Positions 31,607 through 40,101 of a stretch of 54,781 nt of DNA are shown one piece after another. The translations under genes and the position numbers were made by a program. How positions within the stretch are numbered: the stretch's first letter is position 1; each line of letters begins with the position of its first letter. The stretch is from Longimicrobium sp. (GTDB lineage: Bacteria > Gemmatimonadota > Gemmatimonadetes > Longimicrobiales > Longimicrobiaceae): contig DASUYB010000023.1 in the NCBI GenBank assembly GCA_036377595.1, forward strand, positions 1 through 54,781, read 5' to 3'. The notes under the pieces were generated by a model that worked only from the letters and a program-made list of their open reading frames with translations, was not told the origin of the DNA and ran no database searches.

Positions 31607-33016
31607 ATGTTCGACCGGAACGGAATCGCGCGGTGGGCGCGGCTCGCCATCGCCCTCGCGGCGGCGGCGGGCACGGCGCCCGCGCTGGCGGCGCAGACGG
31701 GGACGCCCCCGACGACGACGGCGGCGCAGGCGGCGGCGGGGCAGCCGCGCACCATCACCTTCGACGAGGCGGTGCGGATCGCGCTGCAGCAGAACGGCAC
31801 GCTGCGCCAGGCGGTGAACTCCGCGGCGCTCGACACCGTGGCCGTGCGGCAGTCGAAGTCGCAGTTCCTGCCGGACGTGCGCTTCAGCACCACGTCGACG
31901 GGAACGTACGACCGCGCGGCGGGCTCGGGGAACGGGTCGGGGACGGCGCTCAGCCGCACCAGCACGGCGCTGAACGCGGGCGTCAGCAGCTCGCTGGTGG
32001 TCTACAACGGCGGCGCCAACTCGGCCAACCTGCGCGCCGCGCGCCTCACCCAGCAGGCGGGCGCCAGCGACGTGGAGCGGACGCGGCAGTCCGTGGTCTT
32101 CACCGTGGTCTCCAACTACCTGACGCTGATCGAGGCGCAGGAGCAGCTGCGGGTGCGCAACGAGACGCTGGCCAGCGAAGAGGCGCAGCTGCAGCAGATC
32201 AGGGCGTTCGTGGACGCGGGACGCCGCCCGATCGCCGACCAGTACCAGCAGCAGGCGGCGGTGGCCGCGGCGCAGCTGGCGGTGGTGCAGGCGCGCGCCG
32301 CGGTGGAGCTGGCCAAGGTGGACCTGATCCAGACGCTGCAGCTGGACCCGCGCGGCGAGTACGCCTTCCAGGCGCCGCCGGCGGGAACGGGCACGGCCGC
32401 CGTGGGGTCGCTCGACGCGCTGCTGGACCAGGCGTTCGCGCGGCGGGTGGACCTTTCCGCGCGGCAGACGGACCTGGCCGCGGCGCAGCAGGGCGTGCGT
32501 GCCGCGCAGGCGGGAAGGCTCCCCACGGTGACGGTGAGCGCCGGCTACAACACCAGCGTGAACAGCAACCAGGACCTGGGGCTGTTCGACCAGCTGAACG
32601 AGCGGCAGGGCGGGTCGGTGTCCGTGGGCCTCTCGCTGCCGATCTTCGACCGCGGCAACACGGCGGCCGAGGTGCAGCGCGCCCGGATCCAGCAGGACAA
32701 CGCGCGGATCGCGCTGGAGAACCAGCGGCAGCAGGTGGGGCTCGAGGTGCGGCGCGCGCTCCTGGACTGGCAGTCGGCGCAGCAGCAGCTGGCCGCGGCG
32801 CAGGCGCAGGTGACCGCCGCGCAGCAGTCGCTGACGGCGACGGACCAGCGCTACCGCGCCGGCGTGGGCACGCTGGTGGAGCTGACGCAGGCGCGCGCCG
32901 TCCTGGCGCAGGCGCAGAGCCAGCTGGTGAGCGCGCGGTACAACCTCGTCTTCCAGCGCACGCTGGTGGATTACTACGTCGGGAATCTCGATCCGGACGC
33001 GGTGAGCATCGGGTGA
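31607..33016 (+). CDS. TolC-family outer-membrane efflux protein
   Basis: The 469-residue protein has a signal peptide ([20 protein letters not shown]). It then has the tandem outer-membrane efflux repeats of long helices ([54 protein letters not shown]; second half [26 protein letters not shown]), with a final YYVGNLD. It forms the trimeric channel of the MacAB-like pump encoded immediately upstream. The start ATG 31607 is served by AGAGAGG five bases before; the in-frame GTG 31580 has no such site. A heptamer array and a terminator follow. Confidence 0.92.
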   Translation: MFDRNGIARWARLAIALAAAAGTAPALAAQTGTPPTTTAAQAAAGQPRTITFDEAVRIALQQNGTLRQAVNSAALDTVAVRQSKSQFLPDVRFSTTSTGTYDRAAGSGNGSGTALSRTSTALNAGVSSSLVVYNGGANSANLRAARLTQQAGASDVERTRQSVVFTVVSNYLTLIEAQEQLRVRNETLASEEAQLQQIRAFVDAGRRPIADQYQQQAAVAAAQLAVVQARAAVELAKVDLIQTLQLDPRGEYAFQAPPAGTGTAAVGSLDALLDQAFARRVDLSARQTDLAAAQQGVRAAQAGRLPTVTVSAGYNTSVNSNQDLGLFDQLNERQGGSVSVGLSLPIFDRGNTAAEVQRARIQQDNARIALENQRQQVGLEVRRALLDWQSAQQQLAAAQAQVTAAQQSLTATDQRYRAGVGTLVELTQARAVLAQAQSQLVSARYNLVFQRTLVDYYVGNLDPDAVSIG

Positions 33017-33024
33017 GGACGGGG

Positions 33025-33083
33025 AGTCCTAAGTCCTGAGTCCTATGTCCTAAGTCCTGAGTCCTGAGTCCTAAGTCCTAAGT
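33025..33083 (+). repeat. 7-bp tandem repeat (AGTCCTR)n
   Basis: About 8.4 copies of AGTCCTA or AGTCCTG start directly behind the TolC-like gene. It has the same period and position as the arrays at 6511 and 39301 but a different sequence. Confidence 0.9.
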
Positions 33084-33102
33084 AATGGGAGCTGACGGAG
33101 AT

Positions 33103-33142
33103 ACGGAGGGCCGGGCGCGCGGATGCGTGCCCGGCCCTCCGT
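33103..33142 (+). terminator. Terminator of the efflux operon
   Basis: A perfect 14-bp stem, ACGGAGGGCCGGGC (33103-33116) with 33129-33142, and a 12-base loop. Confidence 0.8.
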
Positions 33143-33297
33143 GTGTTCGGCGGCGATGCGCCCTCTCCGGCTCGCTGGGGCTCGCCACCTCTCCCGTACC
33201 GGGAGAGGTCGCCGGACGGGCATTCGCGCTGGCGGGAGACATTGTGCCCCGCCCGGCTGGCTCTCTCCCCTGTCCTGCCGTTGACTCCGGTGGGCGT

Positions 33298-33489
33298 TCA
33301 GCCGCAGGGGCTGAAGTCGCAGGAATAGGTGATCGGCATGTCGGGGCAGAACCTGCACGGCTCGGTGTCCGCATCGGACAGGCCGCTGTCGTGGCCACGC
33401 ACCGTCCCACGCGCCGCGCCGACCGCCGGATCCGTCTGGAACTGCTCGACGCGGAGCTCCTCGACCTGCAGCCTGAGCTTCTTCTTCAT
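33298..33489 (-). CDS. Cys-rich small peptide, RiPP-precursor-like (lanthipeptide-type leader)
   Basis: This short 63-residue gene starts at ATG 33489 with GGAGAA five bases upstream. The N-terminal half has the leader pattern LRLQVEELRVEQFQT (L-x-L-x2-E-x-L-x-V-x2-F). It is followed by ARGTVRGH, and the C-terminal half has four Cys (45, 48, 57, 62) among Ser, Thr, Pro and Asp. From memory this resembles the natural-product precursors abundant in Longimicrobium and the pinensin-like precursors of Bacteroidota. No LanB/LanC, radical SAM, YcaO or dedicated transporter gene is in the window, so any modifying enzyme would be encoded elsewhere; the MacAB-TolC-like exporter next door is on the opposite strand. 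The core sequence and its modification are inference. A plain secreted or regulatory peptide is the alternative. Confidence 0.65.
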   Translation of the reverse strand: MKKKLRLQVEELRVEQFQTDPAVGAARGTVRGHDSGLSDADTEPCRFCPDMPITYSCDFSPCG

Positions 33490-33969
33490 TGCCGTTCTCC
33501 GAGCAAGGGTGGATTCCGGGCCTGAACGTTTGCCGGGTTTCCAAGAGTAATCCACCGATCATGAATGCGCCATCGCGAAGTAATCTGCTGTTTCTAAAGC
33601 GGCAATTGGATGCGCAAACTCGCACACCTGCGTGAGGGATGCGCGCCCGGAGGGCCGGGAACCCGCCGCGCGTGCACCGTCGCCGGCGAGCCGCGGAGAT
33701 GGCTGGCGCGGCGGGGGCCCGGCGCCGTTGGCAACAGCGGTATCGTTGCCTACGGCGCGCGCAGCCCGGCCCGGAGCGCAGCGGAGGGACACGCCCACGT
33801 CCTTCCGTTCATCATCCTCCGACCCGGCCGCGAAAGATCCTGCCCGGAAACGGAACATCCGGGGGTGAGCGGGGTTCACCCGGACGCTCTGGCGGCCCGC
33901 CGGGAGGAATGCTAACCTTTTAGCCTCCCGGTGCATGGAAAATCTCACCAAGCGAAAGGCGAGCCCCGC
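33490..33969. other. Gap between the small peptide gene and M16 pair 2
   Basis: It holds the 5' region of the Cys-rich peptide gene (minus strand) and dispersed repeat M copy 2. The 170 bases after it must hold the M16 promoter, which I cannot pinpoint. No further gene is seen. Confidence 0.5.
33630..33796 (+). repeat. Dispersed repeat M, copy 2 (upstream of M16 pair 2)
   Basis: Matches 6733-6899 in the same orientation, again between an unrelated gene and an M16 operon. The ends are nearly identical and the middle part (about 33675-33745) diverges. Confidence 0.85.
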
Positions 33970-35313
33970 ATGAAACGCCTCGTCGTGCCCCTCCTTCTGG
34001 CGGCGGCCCCGCTGGCGGCGCAGGAGGTCAACATCCCCCACTCCACCTTCACGCTGCCCAACGGGCTGAAGGTGATCGTGGCGGAAGACCACTCGACCCC
34101 CGTGGCCGCGGTCAACATCTGGTACAAGGTGGGCTCGGGGTACGAGCGCCCCGGCCGCACCGGCTTCGCGCACCTGTTCGAGCACGTGATGTTCATGGGG
34201 AGCCGCGACGTGCCCCAGGGACAGTTCGACGTGTGGCTGGAGAACGCGGGCGGCAGCAACAACGGCAGCACCACCACCGACCGCACCAACTACTACGAGA
34301 TCATGCCCTCCAACGCGGTGCCGCTGGCGCTGTGGCTGGAGGCCGACCGCATGGGCACGCTGCTGGACTCGCTCACCCAGAGCAAGCTCGACACCCAGCG
34401 CGACGTGGTGAAGAACGAGCGCCGCCAGCGCTACGAGAACCAGCCGTACGGGCTGATGTGGGAGACGGCGTACGACGCGCTGTATCCCGCCGGCCACCCG
34501 TACCACTGGACGACGATCGGCTCCATGGCCGACCTGTCGGCCGCGTCGCTCGACGACGTGAAGGGCTTCTTCCGCAACTACTACACGCCCAACAACGCCG
34601 TCCTCACCGTAGCAGGCGACGTGAACACCGCCGAGGTGCGGCGCTGGGTGGAGCAGTACTTCAGCTGGATCCGGCCCGGGCCCGCGGTCACCAAGCCGTC
34701 GGTGCCCATCCCCGCCATCGCCGCCACGCGCTACATCACCAAGGAAGACCGGGTCACGTTGCCGCAGATCTCCATGATCTGGCGCACCACCCCGCGCTTT
34801 TCGCGCGACGAGGCGGCGCTGACCGCGCTGGCGTCGATCCTGACCGACGGCAAGAGCTCGCGGCTGTACAAGCGCCTGGTGTACGACGCGCAGACGGCGC
34901 AGAGCACCAGCGCGTTCAACGACGGCAACCTCCTGTCCGGCGACTTCTGGGTGGTCATCCGCGGCAAGCCGGGGACGCACCTGGACAGCATGGAGGTGGC
35001 GGTGACCGAGGAGATCGCGAAGCTGGCCGCCACGCCGCCCACCGCCGAGGAGCTGCAGCGGGTGGTGAACCAGATCGAGACGGGCTTCGTGGCCGGGCTG
35101 GAGACGGTGGAGGCCAAGGCCGATCGGCTGAACGACTACGAGTACTTCGCGGGCGACCCCGGCTTCGCGGCGCGCGACCTGGCGCGCTACCGGGCGCTGA
35201 CCCCGGCCGACATCCAGCGGGTGGCGCGCGAGTACCTGCAGGGGAAGAACCGCATCGTCATGAGCTTCGTCCCCCAGGGGCACACGGAGCTGGCCGCCAC
35301 GGAGGCGCACTGA
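33970..35313 (+). CDS. Secreted M16 zinc peptidase, catalytic subunit
   Basis: The 447-residue protein has a signal peptide (MKRLVVPLLLAAAPLAAQ). The M16 zinc site is HLFEH at 68-72, with the distal Glu in VKNERRQRYENQPYG. RTNYYEIMPSNAV and HPYHWTTIGSM are further family landmarks. It is a clear paralogue of the protein at 6980 but exported, so it probably works in the periplasm. It overlaps the partner gene (TGATG). Upstream in-frame start at 33931 would place residues before the signal peptide and is not preferred. Confidence 0.93.
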   Translation: MKRLVVPLLLAAAPLAAQEVNIPHSTFTLPNGLKVIVAEDHSTPVAAVNIWYKVGSGYERPGRTGFAHLFEHVMFMGSRDVPQGQFDVWLENAGGSNNGSTTTDRTNYYEIMPSNAVPLALWLEADRMGTLLDSLTQSKLDTQRDVVKNERRQRYENQPYGLMWETAYDALYPAGHPYHWTTIGSMADLSAASLDDVKGFFRNYYTPNNAVLTVAGDVNTAEVRRWVEQYFSWIRPGPAVTKPSVPIPAIAATRYITKEDRVTLPQISMIWRTTPRFSRDEAALTALASILTDGKSSRLYKRLVYDAQTAQSTSAFNDGNLLSGDFWVVIRGKPGTHLDSMEVAVTEEIAKLAATPPTAEELQRVVNQIETGFVAGLETVEAKADRLNDYEYFAGDPGFAARDLARYRALTPADIQRVAREYLQGKNRIVMSFVPQGHTELAATEAH

Positions 35314-36746
35314 TGAACCGCAAGATCCTCACTCTGGGCGCCCTGCTGGCCGCGGTTCCCGCCGCCGGCGCCGCGCAGCAGTTTCCCACCACGCCGCCGC
35401 AGCTGGGCCCGGCGCCGGCCGTGCGCCCGCCCGCGCCCGTGCAGCGGCAGCTGGCCAACGGGATGAAGGTGCTGTACGTCCGCCAGCCCGAGCTTCCCGT
35501 CGTCAGCGCGGTGATGGTGGTCCGCGGCGCGGGGACCACGCAGGACCCGGCCACGCTCCCGGGGCTGGCGAGCTTCACCGCGTCGATGCTGGACGAGGGC
35601 GCGGGCGGGAAGAGCGCGCTGCAGATCGCCGACGCGCTGGACCTGCTGGGCGCCAGCCTGGGCACCTTCGCCAACTACGACGCGGCGCAGGTGAACCTGT
35701 ACGTGCTGAAGAAGAACTTCGGCCCCGCGCTGGGGATCCTGGCCGACGTGGTGACGCGCCCCGACTTTCCCGCCAACGAGGTGCAGCGGGTGCGCGAGGA
35801 GCGCATCACCAACCTCACGCGGGCGAAGGACGAGCCGGCGGCCATCGCCGGGAACGCGTTCCAGGCGCTGGTCTACGGGCAGCAGCACCCGTACGGCCGC
35901 TTCGCCACGGTCGAGGCGTCGCGCACGCTGGACCACGACAAGGTGACGGCCTTCCACCACGCCGCCTACCGCCCCGAGAACGCCACGCTGGTCCTGGTCG
36001 GCGACGTCGATCCGGCGTCGATGCAGGCGCAGATCGAGCAGGCGTTCGGCGCCTGGCGCGCGATGGGCGCCGCGCCCGCGATGGCCGGCACGCTCGCCGC
36101 GCCGCAGATCGGCAGCACCACCATCTACCTGGTCGACAAGCCCGGCGCGGCGCAGAGCGAGATCCGCATCGGCCACCCGGGCGTGGCGCGCAACACCCCC
36201 GACTACTTCGCGCTGCAGGTGCTGAACACGCTGCTGGGCGGCGCCTTCACCAGCCGGCTGAACCAGAACCTGCGCGAGACGCACGGCTGGACGTACGGCG
36301 CGCGCTCGGGATACAGCATGCGCGCCGGCGCGGGGCCGTTCACCGCGCAGGCGGCCGTCGTGACGGCGAAGACGGACAGCTCGCTGGTGGAGTTCTTCCG
36401 CGAGCTGAGCCGCATCCGCACCGAGCCGATCGCGGCCGAGGAGCTGGAGAAGGCCAAGCGCTACGTGGCGCTCGGCTTCCCGCAGCAGCTGGAGACCACG
36501 CAGGCGGTGTCGGCGCGGATGGCCGAGCTGGTGACGTACGGGATCGATCCCGCCTGGTTCGGCAGCTACGTGGGGCAGATCATGGGGGTGACCGCCGCCG
36601 ACGTGAAGCGCGTGGCCGAGCAGTACGTGCGCCCCGGCAACGCCGTGGTGGTGGTCGTGGGCGACAAGTCGCAGGTGGAGGCGGGGATCCGGGCGCTCAA
36701 CCTCGGCCCCGTGCAGGTCCGCGACGTCGGCGAGTTCGTGAAGTAG
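35313..36746 (+). CDS. Secreted M16 peptidase-like partner subunit (no zinc motif)
   Basis: The 477-residue protein has a signal peptide (ILTLGALLAAVPAAGAAQ) and two M16 domains. At the HxxEH position it reads DPATLPGLASF, so it is catalytically inactive. The substrate-side Arg/Tyr motif NLRETHGWTYGARSGY is kept. It pairs with the catalytic subunit encoded just upstream through an overlapping stop and start. The operon ends in a textbook terminator. Together with the pair at 6980-9633 it shows an old duplication of the whole two-gene unit. Confidence 0.93.
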   Translation: MNRKILTLGALLAAVPAAGAAQQFPTTPPQLGPAPAVRPPAPVQRQLANGMKVLYVRQPELPVVSAVMVVRGAGTTQDPATLPGLASFTASMLDEGAGGKSALQIADALDLLGASLGTFANYDAAQVNLYVLKKNFGPALGILADVVTRPDFPANEVQRVREERITNLTRAKDEPAAIAGNAFQALVYGQQHPYGRFATVEASRTLDHDKVTAFHHAAYRPENATLVLVGDVDPASMQAQIEQAFGAWRAMGAAPAMAGTLAAPQIGSTTIYLVDKPGAAQSEIRIGHPGVARNTPDYFALQVLNTLLGGAFTSRLNQNLRETHGWTYGARSGYSMRAGAGPFTAQAAVVTAKTDSSLVEFFRELSRIRTEPIAAEELEKAKRYVALGFPQQLETTQAVSARMAELVTYGIDPAWFGSYVGQIMGVTAADVKRVAEQYVRPGNAVVVVVGDKSQVEAGIRALNLGPVQVRDVGEFVK

Positions 36747-36767
36747 GGACGATTCGCGTCTGTGATG

Positions 36768-36800
36768 GAGAGCCCGGGCCCGTCCCGGGCTCTCTTTTTT
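36768..36800 (+). terminator. Strong terminator after M16 pair 2
   Basis: An 11-bp perfect stem GAGAGCCCGGG/CCCGGGCTCTC followed by T6 (36795-36800), which directly abuts hairpin copy H. Confidence 0.95.
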
Positions 36801-36871
36801 CTCACGCAGAGTCAGCAGAGTCAGCAGTTGAACTGCAGTTCCAGCTGCTGACTCTGCTGACCCTGCGTGAG
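36801..36871 (+). repeat. Hairpin-family element, copy H
   Basis: The 27-bp arms (CTCACGCAGAGTCAGCAG... and inverse) match at 26 positions. It begins immediately after the T6 of the terminator. The arms are like copy D. Confidence 0.9.
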
Positions 36872-36906
36872 CCATCAGGAGCATTTCGATCTGCACCCGA
36901 TTCCGC

Positions 36907-36935
36907 TTGACGCTCATGGAGAGGCGGGGTATTCT
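36907..36935 (+). promoter_or_regulatory. prs promoter
   Basis: TTGACG (36907-36912), a 17-bp spacer and TATTCT (36930-36935). The in-frame ATG at 36916 lies inside the spacer and so cannot be the start. Confidence 0.65.
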
Positions 36936-36978
36936 ACCGCTCCCGAACGACCACCCCGAACGGACGAAACTCAGGACG

Positions 36979-37938
36979 ATGTACGACGAGCATCTCGCCG
37001 ACGCCAACCTGATGGTCCTCTCGGGCCGCTCCAACCGGCCGCTGGCCGAGAAGGTGGCCGCGCGCCTGGGCGTGCAGCTGGGCGAGGTCACCGTCCGCAC
37101 CTTCTCCGACGGCGAGATCTTCGTCCGCATGGACGAGAACGTGCGCGGGCGCGACCTCTTCATCATCCAGAGCACCAATCCCCCCGCCGACAACGTGCTC
37201 GAGCTCCTGCTCCTGCTCGACGCGGCGCGGCGGGCCTCGGCGGCGCGCATCACCGCCGTGATCCCCTACTTCGGCTACGCGCGCCAGGACCGCAAGGACC
37301 AGCCGCGCGTGGCCATCGGCGCCAAGCTGATGGCCAACATGGTGGTCAGCGCCGGCGCCGAGCGCGTGCTCTCCATCGACTTCCACCAGCACCAACTGCA
37401 GGGCTTCTTCGACATCCCCGTCGACCACCTGTACGCCGCCCCCGTCTTCACCCGCTACTTCCGCGACAAGCATCTCGACAACCTCGTGGTCGTGGCGCCC
37501 GACGTGGGGAGCGCCAAGATGGCGCGCGGGTTCGCCAAGCGGCTGGGGGCCACCATCGGCATCATCGACAAGCGGCGGCCGGCGGCCAACGTCAGCGAGG
37601 TGATGAACGTGATCGGCGAGGTGGACGGGCGCGACTGCCTGCTCTGCGACGACATGATCGACACCGCGGGGACCATGGCGCAGGCCGCGCGCGCGTTGAA
37701 GGAGCGCGGCGCGAGGGACGTGTACGCCTGCGCCACGCACGCCATCCTCAGCGGCCCCGCGGTCGAGCGGCTGCGCGACGCGCCGTTCACCGAGATCGTG
37801 GTGACCGACACCATCGACATCCCCGCCGACAAGCACTTCCCGGCGCTCAAGGTGCTGTCGGTGGACGAGCTGGTGGCAAAGGCCGTGCGGTACACGCATT
37901 ACAACGAATCGGTGAGCTCCCTGTTCGAGGCGGTCTGA
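36979..37938 (+). CDS. prs: Ribose-phosphate pyrophosphokinase (PRPP synthetase)
   Basis: The 319-residue enzyme makes PRPP from ribose-5-phosphate and ATP for nucleotide, His and Trp synthesis, using the product of RpiA. It has VRTFSDGEIFVR, the flexible-loop ATP site YFGYARQDRKDQPR, the catalytic IDFHQHQLQGFFDIPVDH, and the PRPP-binding loop CLLCDDMIDTAGTM. ATG 36979 is chosen because an upstream start (36916) falls inside the promoter and this one gives the family's usual length (310-320). Its ribosome-binding site is weak. A hairpin separates it from rplY. Confidence 0.95.
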   Translation: MYDEHLADANLMVLSGRSNRPLAEKVAARLGVQLGEVTVRTFSDGEIFVRMDENVRGRDLFIIQSTNPPADNVLELLLLLDAARRASAARITAVIPYFGYARQDRKDQPRVAIGAKLMANMVVSAGAERVLSIDFHQHQLQGFFDIPVDHLYAAPVFTRYFRDKHLDNLVVVAPDVGSAKMARGFAKRLGATIGIIDKRRPAANVSEVMNVIGEVDGRDCLLCDDMIDTAGTMAQAARALKERGARDVYACATHAILSGPAVERLRDAPFTEIVVTDTIDIPADKHFPALKVLSVDELVAKAVRYTHYNESVSSLFEAV

Positions 37939-37949
37939 CCGGGTTTCCG

Positions 37950-37979
37950 GGCCCGGCGGGGAGACCTCGCCGGGCCTTT
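37950..37979 (+). terminator. Terminator or attenuator between prs and rplY
   Basis: Stem GGCCCGGCG/CGCCGGGCC plus inner pairs, ending in TTTC. rplY follows 27 bases later, so partial read-through is likely. Confidence 0.7.
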
Positions 37980-38005
37980 CTGTCTCTGTGAAAGGAGGTT
38001 CGAGG

Positions 38006-38650
38006 ATGGCGAACGCGACGCTCCGCGCCACCCGGCGCGACGGCGGCGGCAAGGGGATGGCCCGCAAGCTCCGCGGCACCGGCCAGGTGCCCGCCGTGCT
38101 GTACGGCCACGGCGACCGCACCGAGTCGCTCTCGGTGGACGCGCACGACCTGGAGCTGCTGCTGCACCACGTGAACCCCGAGAACACGCTGATCGGGCTG
38201 GACATCGACGGCCGCCGCACCGACGTGCTGATCCGCGAGATCCAGAAGCACCCGTACCGTCCCGAGTTCCTGCACGTCGACTTCCTGCAGGTGCACGGCG
38301 ACGAGGCGCTGAAGCTCGACATCCCCGTGCGCCTGAGCGGCGTTCCCGTGGGGGTGAGGGAGAACGGCGGGGTGCTGGACCAGGTGATCTACGACCTCCA
38401 CGTCGAATGCCTCCCCGGCAACATCCCCGAAGCGGCCGAGGTCGACATCTCGGGGCTGAACATCGGCGAGAGCGTGCGCGTGGGCGACATCTCCCTCCCC
38501 AACGTCACCATCCTGATGGACGCGGAGCTTCCCGTGGCCTCGGTGCTGGCGGCGCGCGTGCACGAGGAGGAGGAGGCCGCCGAGGCCGCCGAGCCGGCGC
38601 CCGAGCCCGAGGTGCTGCGCGGGCCCAAGGGCGGCGAGGACGAGGAGTAG
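38006..38650 (+). CDS. rplY: Ribosomal protein bL25 (CTC family)
   Basis: The 214-residue protein has the L25 5S-rRNA-binding domain (ATLRATRRDGGGKGMARKLR, VPAVLYGHG, HPYRPEFLHVDFLQV). A C-terminal TL5/CTC domain follows (LDIPVRLSGVPVGVRENGGVLDQV, LPGNIPEAAEVDISGLNIGESVRVGDI), ending in an acidic Glu/Ala tail. CTC-type proteins sit on the 50S central protuberance and are often stress-linked. The start ATG 38006 follows AAAGGAGGTT, the best ribosome-binding site in the window, fitting high expression. It is commonly grouped with prs and pth, as here. Confidence 0.95.
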   Translation: MANATLRATRRDGGGKGMARKLRGTGQVPAVLYGHGDRTESLSVDAHDLELLLHHVNPENTLIGLDIDGRRTDVLIREIQKHPYRPEFLHVDFLQVHGDEALKLDIPVRLSGVPVGVRENGGVLDQVIYDLHVECLPGNIPEAAEVDISGLNIGESVRVGDISLPNVTILMDAELPVASVLAARVHEEEEAAEAAEPAPEPEVLRGPKGGEDEE

Positions 38651-38728
38651 CGGTTGTGGCCGGCCCGGCTGCGCGCGCTCTTCCACCGCCCTGACGCGTC
38701 TTCGGATTCCGACGGCGAGGAGGGCGGC

Positions 38729-39301
38729 GTGGCCGGGCTGAAGGTGATCGTGGGGCTGGGGAACCCCGGCCGCGAGTACGCGCTCACGCGGCACAACGTG
38801 GGGTGGTGGCTGCTCGACGACCTCGCCGCCGAGTGGGGGATCGGGCGCTTCCGCCCCGACAAGGTCGCGGCGACGGCGACGGGGCGCGTCGATCCCTGGG
38901 CGATCCGGCTGGTGAAGCCGATCACCTTCATGAACCGCAGCGGCTCCGCGCTCCTCCCCTACAAGCGGATGAACGCGATCGACATCACCAGGGATCTCCT
39001 GGTGATCGTCGACGACGTGGCGCTGGAGCCCGGCCGCATCCGCTTCCGCCCCAACGGGAGCGCGGGCGGGCACAACGGCCTCAAGTCCATCGAGCAGGCG
39101 CTGGGGATGCGCGACTATCCCCGCCTGCGCATCGGCGTGGGCGCCAAGCCGCCGCAATGGGACCTGGCGGACTGGGTGCTCTCGCCGATGCCGAAGAAGG
39201 ACGCGGAACTGGTCCGCGAGCGCTTCCCCGACTGCATCGCCGGCATCCGCCTGTGGATGGAGCAGGGGATCGAGGCGGCGATGAATCGCTACAACGCGTG
39301 A
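38729..39301 (+). CDS. pth: Peptidyl-tRNA hydrolase
   Basis: The 190-residue esterase recycles peptidyl-tRNA that drops off ribosomes. It shows VGLGNPG with the conserved Asn, the catalytic His in TRHNVGW, FMNRSG, the catalytic-site Asp in VDDVALEPG, and GGHNGLKSI. The start is GTG 38729 with GAGGAGGG four bases upstream; this yields the normal length. An in-frame TTG at 38654 would add a charged 25-residue extension and has no ribosome-binding site. The stop codon TGA lies inside the first unit of the heptamer array that follows. Confidence 0.93.
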   Translation: MAGLKVIVGLGNPGREYALTRHNVGWWLLDDLAAEWGIGRFRPDKVAATATGRVDPWAIRLVKPITFMNRSGSALLPYKRMNAIDITRDLLVIVDDVALEPGRIRFRPNGSAGGHNGLKSIEQALGMRDYPRLRIGVGAKPPQWDLADWVLSPMPKKDAELVRERFPDCIAGIRLWMEQGIEAAMNRYNA

Positions 39302-39389
39302 GTGCTGAGTGCTGAGTGCTGAGTGCTGAGTGCTGAGTGCTGAGTGCTGAGTGCTGAGTGCTGAGTGCTGAGTGCTGAGTGCTGAGTGC
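39301..39389 (+). repeat. 7-bp tandem repeat (AGTGCTG)n
   Basis: About 12.7 perfect copies; the first unit includes the last base of the pth stop codon. The array ends before a TATAAA at 39405-39410 and dispersed repeat R copy 3. Confidence 0.95.
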
Positions 39390-39412
39390 GGCGGGTCTCG
39401 GGGGTATAAAGG

Positions 39413-39484
39413 AGACGTCATCCTGAGGCCGGCCAGACCGCAATCAGCGTCTGCGCAGGAGCGTGCAGGCCGAAGGATCTATCG
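39413..39484 (+). repeat. Dispersed repeat R, copy 3 (central part only)
   Basis: GACGTCATCCTGAGGCCGGCC...GCAGGCCGAAGGATCTAT. Only the central inverted-repeat block is present. Confidence 0.8.
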
Positions 39485-39555
39485 CCGACACGGCACATCG
39501 CCTGGGACCTCGCTGCGCCGCATCTCCCGCTCTTTCCTCTCTCCTGACCAATCCC

Positions 39556-40057
39556 ATGGCCGACACGAGCGATCCGCGCGTCGAGGAGATCATCGCCCGG
39601 CAGGAGGTGATCGAGGCCATCGACGAGCTCTTCGTGGCGACGGACCGCTAAGGACTGGGGGGCCGTCCGCGCGGTGCTGGCGCCGCGCGTGCGCTTCGAC
39701 ATGGCGTCCGCGGGCGGCGGCCCGGCCAGCGAGCTGAGCGGCGAGGAGATCGCCGCCGCGTGGGAGCAGGGCCTCGCGCCGATCCAGGCGATCCACCACC
39801 AGGCCGGCAACTACCGCGTCCGCGTCCACGGCAACCGCGCGGAGGCGTTCTGCTACGGCGTAGCCTGGCACTACCGCCCCAACGCGTCGGGGCAGAACAC
39901 GCGCGTGTTCGTCGGCAGCTACGATTTCGAGCTGGAGAAGATGGACAGCGGCCCCGCGATGTTGGACGCCTGGAGCTCGCCCCGGTGGCGCATCACCGCC
40001 TTCCGCTACAACCTCAAGTTCATCGACGGCAACCGCGAGTTGGAGAAGGATCACTAG
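39556..40057 (+). pseudogene. SnoaL/NTF2-like protein, frameshifted
   Basis: ATG 39556 opens a helix (VEEIIARQEVIEAIDELFVATDR) that is interrupted by TAA 39649-39651. One base later the frame continues as KDWGAVRAVLAPRVRFDMA... to the stop at 40057, giving about 166 residues with the NTF2-like cone pattern (HQAGNYRVRVHGNRAEAFCYGVAWHY, WRITAFRYNLKFIDGN). Removing a single T near 39649 restores one frame. Such proteins are small cyclase or ligand-binding folds of varied role. Either an assembly error or a recent inactivation; there is no further decay. The gene lies at the edge of a low-GC segment. Confidence 0.7.
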
Positions 40058-40101
40058 CGACTGTCGAGATTTGTGAAAGCCCGACTAGGCGCATTTAACC
40101 A

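Noticed and set aside
28261-33016. Efflux operon as the dedicated exporter of the Cys-rich peptide
   Set aside because: The peptide gene is on the opposite strand behind a terminator, and the ATPase lacks a peptidase (C39) domain; no direct link.
33071-33625. Longer minus-strand frames around the Cys-rich peptide
   Set aside because: They run through the efflux terminator and heptamer array; only the 63-codon frame has a proper ribosome-binding site and leader pattern.
36916-36978. Longer prs model starting at ATG 36916
   Set aside because: This ATG lies in the spacer of the TTGACG-N17-TATTCT promoter and would give an over-long enzyme.
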